A DNA stretch of 41,039 nt, from NCBI GenBank assembly GCA_964487295.1, contig CAZAQL010000007.1, positions 1-41,039 of the forward strand, in the 5' to 3' direction. A program made the translations under genes and the position numbers. This stretch comes from JAPEKQ01 sp964487295. Its GTDB lineage: Bacteria > Joyebacterota > Joyebacteria > Joyebacterales > Joyebacteraceae. Shown in pieces: positions 7,801 to 12,843 of the stretch (positions are counted from its first letter, which is position 1; each line of letters starts with the position of its first letter). Under the pieces are notes generated by a model. The model did no database searches, had not been told where the DNA came from, and worked only from the letters and a program-made list of their open reading frames with translations.

Positions 7801-10152
7801 GCTGTTGTGGTCGTCGTCCGACTCCGGCGCCGTCTCATCGATCTCGACGATCGTCGCGTCGATCGGGATGTAGATGGTCTCGACAGGGAGGCGCCCGGTC
7901 TCGCCGGAGACCTCGATCGTCCCGTAGAGCGTTCCCGCCGTGATCTCGCCCGTCGCCACGCCCGTCTCGTCCGTGACGATGGGTGTGTCGAGCGACGTCA
8001 CGAGGCTCGCGGGCGTCGCCGTCAGGCCTATCGAGAGCCCATCCTGGGCGACCGTGTTGCCGTAGTTGTCGACGACAGAGGCGGTCAGCGTGGCCGTCTC
8101 GCCGGCGCGCAGCGCCACCGGGGCCGCGGTCATCTCGACGAGCGACGCGGCCGCGGGACTCGTGACGAACGCGATCGTGTCGACCTCGATGCTCGCGTAC
8201 GCCGAAGCCGGGTCGATGTTCGCCGTGACGTACGTCGTTCCTGCGACCGTCGACGTGAAGAGCGTCGTGAAGCGCCCGTTCGGGTCGGTCGAGAGATTCG
8301 TCACGCTGAAACCGCCGCCGGCGCCGCTCGCCGTCATGCTGACGTTGACGTCGGCGACCTTGGCGTCGTTGCCGCTCGCGTCCCTGAGCTGCCCGGTGAC
8401 CACCTGTCCGGAGTCCCCCGCCGTGATCGCGTACTCCTCCGCTGAGAGCGCCAGCAGGGTCGGGCGCGCCGCGCCCACGCCGACCTCGAGGAGCCCCTCG
8501 ATCCCGTCACGCATCGCCGCCAGCCTGAGCACCTCCACCGCGTCGTCCGCCACGCGGATCCCCGCGCGACCGTCGACGAACATCTCATCGGTGACGATCC
8601 AGCCCGGGATCGGGACGGCGTTCGTGTCGGCGATGACGACCGTCCCCTCGGCCGGATACGCCGGGTCGAGCTTCGTCACCGAGAGAGCGATCGAATCGAG
8701 CGCGGCATCGTCCCAGTAGGCCACGCGGTCCGCGTCATCGCGCGGCTCGAGCCACGCGTCGGCATAGTAGTAGATCGTGTCGGCGGGCAGACTCACGGTC
8801 GTCGCGACGCCGTAGACGGTCGAGCCGGTCGAGTCGACGAACGAGTACTTCGTCGCCTCGACGATGGAGAGCGTCATGAGCCCGACGTTCGCGGTGTCGC
8901 CACCGGCGATGACGGTCTCCGCGGCCGCCGGGACGTAGCCCTTCGCGGTCGCGGTCACGAGCCAGTCGCCGTCGACGACCGTCCCGATGGAGAAGGGACC
9001 GCTGCCGCCCTCGACGACGTACGGCCCGTCCCCGCCGGCCTCACCGGACACCGCGTCGTAGACGGTCACCGTGACATCCTCGGCAGGACCGCCCGTGAGG
9101 GCGACCTGGCCCTCGATGCGACCGGTGACCTTCATCAGCGAGAAGTCCACGCCCACGATCTCCGGCTCTCCGACGAGCTCGACGTCCTCCACGGTCTGCG
9201 CAAGGTAGGAGGGCGCGGTCGCCACGACATCGTACGTGCCGTCCGGAACGAGGTAGATCGTGTAGGCGCCTCCGCCGGGGGCGGTCTGACCTGTGCGCAC
9301 GGCCGTCTCGCCGTCGTACGCGGTCACGGTGACGACCGTCGTGTCGTCGAGCGGATCGTCAAGGGTCACGGTGCCGGAGATCGACCCGCCGGGAGGGAAC
9401 CCCTCATCCGGAACGCCGTCGGCGTTCGCGTCGACCGGTGTCTCGTAGTAGTTGTCGAGGTCGGTGATGGCGTTCCACTCCGTGGAGGGGTTCGACTCGA
9501 TACCCGTCGATGAGGTCGGCATCGCGTCGTATGCACCGGACCCGTCGCCGCCGACGATGGCTCCGATGAACCGGAGCGTCGTCCCCGGAGGCACGACGCC
9601 CTGCCCCAGTCCGAAGAGCCCGTTCCACGAGAACCTGGCCTCTACGTGCTTCCACCCGGGGTTCGCCTGGGAGTAGGCCTCCTCCACATCCGTGGTCGCC
9701 GTCGGGTCGCTGCAGTGCTTGATGTCGAAGACGCCCGGCAGGTTCCACCCGCCCATCACCACGTCCGCTCCCATCGTGCTGAATGTGATCTGCCTGGCAT
9801 AGAAGTCGGCCGAGGTGAAGTCGGTCGCGCCGGTGATCCCATTCTGCGCATCGGTGTCGATGAAGAGCAGGTACCCGTTGCCGTAGCCGCTCGGGCCGTT
9901 GACCGTCGTGAATCCCACGTAGAGGCTGTCGGCGTCCCAGGTCACGTACAGGTCGACCAGGTCAGCGTCGCTCGCCCCCCACCGGTTGTCGTCATCGGGG
10001 TCCTCGACCCCGAGCTCGTCCGGCTCCCAGTCGTTCGGCTCCGTCGTCACATGCCCGTTGATGTACGGGCTGTTGTAGGTCTTGGCGTGCGCCCCGCCAG
10101 CGGCGAGGGCGAGCACCAGGACCAGCACCACGATGGAGAGACCTCTTCGCAT
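4834..10152 (-). CDS. Giant secreted multidomain protein with glucodextranase/DOMON-like domains and FlgD-like C-terminus
   Basis: 1772 residues. The ATG at 10152 is chosen because GAGGAG precedes it and a signal peptide follows (MRRGLSIVVLVLVLALAAGG then AHA). Visible order: a DOMON/glucodextranase-like beta-sandwich (about 25-250); two carboxypeptidase-regulatory-like domains (about 254-340 and 342-427); Ig/invasin-like repeats (about 560-755); a second glucodextranase-associated sandwich (about 757-975); an Ig-like spacer; a domain resembling the glucodextranase C-terminal domain, beginning DDPEGDDHGP (about 1090-1345); more Ig-like strands; and a FlgD-like domain with EPNPFSPNGDG near 1665 to the end. 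The last kind of domain is used for surface sorting in FCB bacteria. No glycoside-hydrolase catalytic module was recognised, so it looks like a binding or scaffolding protein rather than an enzyme. It heads the surface operon and precedes the PorV-like gene. Confidence 0.82.
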   Translation of the reverse strand: MRRGLSIVVLVLVLALAAGGAHAKTYNSPYINGHVTTEPNDWEPDELGVEDPDDDNRWGASDADLVDLYVTWDADSLYVGFTTVNGPSGYGNGYLLFIDTDAQNGITGATDFTSADFYARQITFSTMGADVVMGGWNLPGVFDIKHCSDPTATTDVEEAYSQANPGWKHVEARFSWNGLFGLGQGVVPPGTTLRFIGAIVGGDGSGAYDAMPTSSTGIESNPSTEWNAITDLDNYYETPVDANADGVPDEGFPPGGSISGTVTLDDPLDDTTVVTVTAYDGETAVRTGQTAPGGGAYTIYLVPDGTYDVVATAPSYLAQTVEDVELVGEPEIVGVDFSLMKVTGRIEGQVALTGGPAEDVTVTVYDAVSGEAGGDGPYVVEGGSGPFSIGTVVDGDWLVTATAKGYVPAAAETVIAGGDTANVGLMTLSIVEATKYSFVDSTGSTVYGVATTVSLPADTIYYYADAWLEPRDDADRVAYWDDAALDSIALSVTKLDPAYPAEGTVVIADTNAVPIPGWIVTDEMFVDGRAGIRVADDAVEVLRLAAMRDGIEGLLEVGVGAARPTLLALSAEEYAITAGDSGQVVTGQLRDASGNDAKVADVNVSMTASGAGGGFSVTNLSTDPNGRFTTLFTSTVAGTTYVTANIDPASAYASIEVDTIAFVTSPAAASLVEMTAAPVALRAGETATLTASVVDNYGNTVAQDGLSIGLTATPASLVTSLDTPIVTDETGVATGEITAGTLYGTIEVSGETGRLPVETIYIPIDATIVEIDETAPESDDDHNSNAGVDLTILSVTNDGDELIATLQFNSNWDGVHLATLFETHGDANGGTTDPFEFPVYFGHAFSPDYCFTYKYAADDYSDLRRFVSTQWEHYDFVEQEWRIGYADGVNGVTQGLTYKTETQAVFRVPLSVIEVSPGDTVRMQVYLTQEADGEKRTALDSVPQDATHDMEPETGEWWETATTPVTISNYATYVVREEGDAPTLTGGEAEPSPAEPGDLVTYTIEVTDTGGGVGDVFLDLSPVAGSPIVRMLDDGTGADATAGDGVYSASETLSSGASDGERTVTVTARDATNVWPATGEITLTVDNPAVAIREFDDPEGDDHGPNQVTPGGTPIGGLYYQYPTDTVFFEGSFDLTNVEVFADGDYLVFRTTIADLVSHTQDGAADWGAPQPSEQTCDSEFRTDLNLQKLDIYIDAKEGAGSTSGFPNRNHDIAVVDAWDYGISVEGWGKWFVISNDSNSSANWGLYKNDSDIALCNNYEDDTIDVRIRRDLFGDQGDTDDDVRNWDVIVCLSSHDGDSNDQNLGGIRWINANTGQWQFGGGADSEGGRDRDANVIDVAVSPGTGHEPGRPQEEMLDYTTQEAEQRFASNMMACVLEASFAEDFSPPVIAPFESDGTTQHVPWVALDEAPAVFRTTITDASGVEDARFRWRSLGDITEHWVTMVNLKDDTWAADVSRADIVAATNEVELSVTGPARVISATIEATDRSTNANQISAGPFELAVPEPWADEQALTVSDTMAITDEGHDLIFQDGTIVTLTDGDLTARADVDVVVRPLAPSEVDLSNIRDDMDYVGTAREVSLESGGVSIAPGGPIGVALHYPQYDVGSLEEERFGLFEWNALTDRWTLAGAANSPGGNTVGAETDRLGELGVFFWESLAFDEADGLSGVLTEPNPFSPNGDGLYDEMIVTFYLSREADHVNIEFFDLAGKLARRLVWHQPTDYTGRTPVQITWDGTDMHGRVVPYGIYVMRVEAKFKQQPTYERINRPVVVIK

Positions 10153-10170
10153 TCGAGACTCCTCGGAGGG

Positions 10171-10187
10171 GCCGCCCGCCGGGCGGC
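10171..10187 (-). promoter_or_regulatory. Stable GC hairpin abutting the ribosome site of the giant gene
   Basis: A perfect inverted repeat, GCCGCCC-GCC-GGGCGGC (7-bp arms, 3-base loop), sits a few bases upstream of the GAGGAG ribosome site (about 10157-10166) of the 1772-residue gene. In the mRNA it forms a very stable stem next to the initiation region, within a leader of about 135 bases from the predicted promoter. It could modulate translation or protect the transcript end. No known riboswitch was recognised. Confidence 0.45.
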
Positions 10188-10293
10188 GATGCATCGAAAC
10201 CGGAGCAAGGCCTCCACCTCGGGACACCCCACGGGGGGATGCAGTGGCCCGTCTCCGATCCTGCCGGTTCCGCATGTCGTCGTTGGTGGAAAA

Positions 10294-10322
10294 AGGCTAG
10301 CAGACGGGTGACCTGCGGTCAA
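10294..10322 (-). promoter_or_regulatory. Sigma-70-like promoter for the surface operon
   Basis: On the minus strand the boxes are TTGACC (10317-10322), a 17-base spacer, and TAGCCT (10294-10299). Transcription would begin near 10287, giving a leader of about 135 bases before the ATG at 10152. This makes the alternative upstream start at 10275 unlikely, since it would sit at the transcript's extreme 5' end without a ribosome site. Confidence 0.5.
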
Positions 10323-10349
10323 GGACCACGCACGCAAGCGTCGCGCCAG

Positions 10350-10365
10350 CCGCCGCTTACGGCGG
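10350..10365 (-). terminator. Hairpin after the sirtuin stop codon, no T-tract
   Basis: CCGCCG-TAAG-CGGCGG forms a 6-bp GC stem with a 4-base loop, two bases after the sirtuin stop codon and before the next promoter's -35 box. There is no adjacent U-run, so intrinsic termination is uncertain. It may be a processing or stabilising hairpin. Confidence 0.35.
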
Positions 10366-10367
10366 TC

Positions 10368-11153
10368 CTACGCGGCCTGCGCTCCCGCGCGCGCCGTCGC
10401 TCGAGCCTCGGCGAGCCGTTCGACGAGCGGCGGAAGCGTCTCGCCCGCCCGGCCGATGAGAGTCGTGTCGATGAGGACCGAGATGGCCGTGTACTCGGTG
10501 TTGACCTCCACCACGAAGGCTCCGTTGTGCTTCGCGACGAGCGGGAGCGCCGAGGCGGGCCTGACGAGAGCCGATGTTCCGACGACGACCATTGCGTCGC
10601 ACGTGCTCGCCGCCGCGTAGGAGCGGTCGTAGGCCTCCGACGGCAGCGGCTCCCCGAACCAGACCACATCGGGTCTCACAAGCGAGCCGCATCGTTCGCA
10701 TCGTGGCGGGAGCTCGGCCAGCGGGGTCTCCGAGAGATCGATGGGGATCTGCTCTCTCGTGCACCGTCCGCGCCAGATGTTGCCGTGAAGCTCCACGGGG
10801 TCGGAGCTGCCGGCCCTCGCGTGCAGACCATCGATGTTCTGAGTCACGAGCATGAAGTCGTCGTAGACGCCTTCGAGGTCGGCGATCGCCGTATGGGCGG
10901 GGTTCGGCGAGGCCTCGGAGATCATCCGACGGCGGTACTCGTACCAGCGCCAGACGAGCTCGGGGTCTCTCTGGAAGGCCTCCCACGTCGCGAGGTCCTC
11001 GGCCCGGAAGTTCTCCCAGAGCCCCTCCTCGCCACGGAAGGTGGGAAGTCCGCTCTCGTTCGACACGCCGGCGCCGGTCAGGACGACGAGATGGTCCGCT
11101 CGGCGCAGGCGGTCCACCACTTCCTGGGTGACGCCGCTCGGCGAGTTCATCAT
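10368..11153 (-). CDS. cobB: NAD-dependent protein deacylase, class III sirtuin (Sir2/CobB family)
   Basis: 261 residues, the usual length for a bacterial sirtuin. Visible signatures: NAD-binding TGAGVSNESGLPTFR (26-40), TQNIDGLH, catalytic His in ELHGNIWRG, and VVWFGEPLP followed by GTSALVRPAS. Residues Tyr71 and Arg74 (WYEYRR) correspond to the Tyr/Arg pair that in SIRT5-type class III enzymes favours succinyl, malonyl or glutaryl lysine over acetyl lysine. The zinc site shows only three cysteines (one in GRCTRE, two in RCERCG). As I recall, E. coli CobB likewise lacks one of the four, so this need not mean loss of function. The gene is last in an operon with the 4Fe-4S membrane protein, 31 bases downstream of it. 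The enzyme acts in the cytoplasm on acylated lysines of metabolic proteins. Confidence 0.93.
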   Translation of the reverse strand: MMNSPSGVTQEVVDRLRRADHLVVLTGAGVSNESGLPTFRGEEGLWENFRAEDLATWEAFQRDPELVWRWYEYRRRMISEASPNPAHTAIADLEGVYDDFMLVTQNIDGLHARAGSSDPVELHGNIWRGRCTREQIPIDLSETPLAELPPRCERCGSLVRPDVVWFGEPLPSEAYDRSYAAASTCDAMVVVGTSALVRPASALPLVAKHNGAFVVEVNTEYTAISVLIDTTLIGRAGETLPPLVERLAEARATARAGAQAA

Positions 11154-11184
11154 CTCCTCCTTCCGGACGCAGTGCGTCCATCGA

Positions 11185-12090
11185 TCAGGACTTGTTCACG
11201 GCCGGCTCCACGCCCGCATCAGGATCTCGGGGCGTCCCGTAGTCGTGGTCCTTGTTGAGGCGGAAGGTCCACTCGGGCGAGCCGTAGCTCGTGCAGTTCA
11301 TGCAGCGGATGCAGTCGACGCTGCCGATCTGCTCCGGCACCTTGAGGTCCATCGGGCAGTTGATGGAGCAGTGACGGCACGTTGCGCAATTGGTGAAGTC
11401 GGAGCCCTTCGCGTAGGCGACCGCGCAGCTGTCGAGGTTGACGTGCAGCTGAAGCAGGCTGATCTTGTTCGCGAGCCCGAGGAGCGCGCCCAGCGGACAG
11501 ACGAATCGACAGAACGGCCGCTTCATGAACGCCATGAGCGCGACGAGCCCGACGAGGATCGCGATCTTGATGGCGAACATCGGCGTCGAGAAGTCCATCC
11601 CCTCCGCCCAGTCGGACCCGAGGTTCTGGAACCCGAGCCACGGGAGCCCGGCGCCGAGCGTCCCGGCCGGGCAGATCTTGCAGAACCACGGCTCGAATGT
11701 CCACCATGCGACGAGTCCCACGAGCCCGAAGAGGATGACGAACTTGAGGTGCCTTAGCCAGTCGGGCGCCTTGATCTTCGGCACGGGGATCTTGGCGACG
11801 ATGTCCTGGAACCAGCCGAACGGGCAGAGCCAGCCGCAGGGCCACCTGCCGATGAAAGCGCCCACGAGCCCCAGCGCGCCCAGGAGGTACAGCGGAAACG
11901 CTCGGATGATGATGAAGTGCTGAAGCGTTCCAATGGGACAGCTGCCCCAGGCCATGGGGCACGCGTAGCAGTTGAGGACCGGAACGCATACGCCCTTGAG
12001 GGTTCCCTGGTAGAAGCTCATCTGCGGTATGGCCGCGACGTAGGAGTTCGTCGCGATCAGCCCGATGAGCTGGACGATTCTGCGCTTCAC
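11185..12090 (-). CDS. Polytopic 4Fe-4S membrane protein (NapH/NosR/CcoG-like)
   Basis: 301 residues from a GTG at 12090. Several membrane spans (for example FPLYLLGALGLVGAFIG, FVILFGLVGLVAWW, IKIAILVGLVALMAF) alternate with cysteine motifs typical of NapH-like proteins: LNCYACPMAWGSCPIG, CGWLCPFGWFQD, CKICPAGTL and CRFVCPLGALLG. The C-terminal part resembles a ferredoxin domain with one full CxxCxxCxxxCP motif (CATCRHCSINCP). A second group (CIRCMNC) has three cysteines and no obvious fourth in sequence, so that cluster would need an outside ligand, perhaps from SCAVAYAKGSDFTNC, or be absent. Such proteins pass electrons between membrane and periplasmic or cytoplasmic redox partners. The small CXXC protein upstream, 90 bases away, is a frequent neighbour of this family. 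The electron donor and acceptor are unknown. Confidence 0.85.
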   Translation of the reverse strand: MKRRIVQLIGLIATNSYVAAIPQMSFYQGTLKGVCVPVLNCYACPMAWGSCPIGTLQHFIIIRAFPLYLLGALGLVGAFIGRWPCGWLCPFGWFQDIVAKIPVPKIKAPDWLRHLKFVILFGLVGLVAWWTFEPWFCKICPAGTLGAGLPWLGFQNLGSDWAEGMDFSTPMFAIKIAILVGLVALMAFMKRPFCRFVCPLGALLGLANKISLLQLHVNLDSCAVAYAKGSDFTNCATCRHCSINCPMDLKVPEQIGSVDCIRCMNCTSYGSPEWTFRLNKDHDYGTPRDPDAGVEPAVNKS

Positions 12091-12143
12091 AACCGGCCCC
12101 TACCTTCCAATGGCGCCCGCGCCGAGCTCGTCACGCCGGATCC

Positions 12144-12161
12144 TCCGGGTGCGTACCCGGA
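12144..12161 (-). other. Intercistronic hairpin
   Basis: TCCGGGT-GCGT-ACCCGGA, a perfect 7-bp GC stem with a 4-base loop, lies between the CXXC micro-protein gene and the 4Fe-4S gene. There is no U-tract. It may act as a processing or attenuation element that lets the short upstream gene be expressed at a different level from the rest of the operon. Confidence 0.4.
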
Positions 12162-12180
12162 CGCCCGGCACGCGGCTCCG

Positions 12181-12327
12181 CTACGCGACGCCGATACAGG
12201 TCAGACAGATCATCGCGCCGTTCGACAGCGTCTCCCAGAAGTCGCCCAGCCGGAGTCCGTAGACGAGCATCACGGTGAAGACCACGGCGAAGAGGAAAAA
12301 CCAGAGTGCGCGGAAGAACGTTCTCAT
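12181..12327 (-). CDS. Small membrane CXXC protein, CD1871A-like
   Basis: 48 residues from the ATG at 12327. A longer in-frame start at 12441 is excluded because it lies on or before the predicted promoter -10 box and would add a basic, non-hydrophobic leader. The protein is one membrane helix (FFRALWFFLFAVVFTVMLVY) followed by a short loop and a terminal ICLTCIGVA. A single helix ending in a hydrophobic-flanked CxxC close to the C-terminus is the pattern of the CD1871A-family CXXC-motif proteins, which are often encoded beside 4Fe-4S membrane proteins, as here. The role is unknown; a redox or metal-ligand partner of the downstream protein is the simplest guess. The ribosome site (GAGAGAC) is weak. 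Confidence 0.72.
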   Translation of the reverse strand: MRTFFRALWFFLFAVVFTVMLVYGLRLGDFWETLSNGAMICLTCIGVA

Positions 12328-12373
12328 GACGTCTCTCGAGCTGTGCCCCGGACGGGCTGACCGACGGACCACG

Positions 12374-12390
12374 CCACCGACCGCCGGTGG
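12374..12390 (-). other. Hairpin in the leader of the CXXC/4Fe-4S/sirtuin operon
   Basis: CCACCG-N5-CGGTGG gives a 6-bp stem about 45 bases upstream of the first start codon, inside the predicted 105-base leader. The rest of 12328-12439 shows no recognisable riboswitch. Confidence 0.25.
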
Positions 12391-12439
12391 ACGCCGGAGG
12401 CGCGGGGACCGTGCCGTTCGTGCTTGGGGATCCACTCTC

Positions 12440-12469
12440 ATTCTAGGCCGGAAGCTGAGGCGCCGTCAA
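12440..12469 (-). promoter_or_regulatory. Sigma-70-like promoter for the CXXC/4Fe-4S/sirtuin operon
   Basis: Minus-strand boxes TTGACG (12464-12469), an 18-base spacer, and TAGAAT (12440-12445). This is one of the better promoter matches in the window. Transcription would start near 12433, leaving a leader of about 105 bases before the ATG at 12327. Confidence 0.6.
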
Positions 12470-12526
12470 GCGGAATGGCCTTGCGGGTGGGCGTTTGCGG
12501 TGAGTGAGCGCCCTCGGAAATGGGGT

Positions 12527-12834
12527 CTAGAAGGCCTCGCCGACGGTCAGATAGAACCCGCTCCCGTCGTCGGAGACCGCGTAGTCCGCACGGATGAGGA
12601 ACCCCTCGTCTCCAAGGTGGTAGCGGAGCCCCCCGCCGGCCGCGTACCGGGCATCCGCCGCGTGACGGCCAGCTCGATGCCGAAGCTTCGAAGCGTGTAC
12701 CCCTCCTCGTCGTCTGAGGCCGAGTCCGGTCCCAGTCCGTAGAACACGTTCGGGAGAACGAACCACCTCGCCGCGCTCGCCTTCGCGGGGGCAAGACACG
12801 CCAGGATGATGAGGCACGCCGCGAGGAGGCTCAC
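12527..12834 (-). pseudogene. Frameshifted remnant of a BamA/surface-antigen-type barrel
   Basis: A GTG at 12834 opens a signal-peptide-like sequence (SLLAACLIILACLAPAKASA), then RWFVLPNVFYGLGPDSASDD and GIELAVTR. At about 12655-12670 the frame breaks. One frame continues into low-complexity Arg/Ser/Thr residues. The other continues as ADARYAAGGGLRYHLGDEGF then LIRADYAVSDDGSGFYLTVG and EAF-stop. That ending matches the last strands of bacterial surface-antigen (BamA-superfamily) barrels. The two frames together encode only about 100 residues, far shorter than a functional member, so the gene has probably suffered an internal deletion plus a one-base indel. No ribosome site precedes the GTG. 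It follows ppdK by 9 bases. A sequencing error could explain the frameshift but not the short length. Confidence 0.65.
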
Positions 12835-12843
12835 CGGAGGACT

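Noticed and set aside
10368..11153. Three-cysteine zinc site as proof of a dead sirtuin
   Set aside because: NAD-binding and catalytic motifs are intact, and E. coli CobB, as recalled, also lacks one of the four cysteines.
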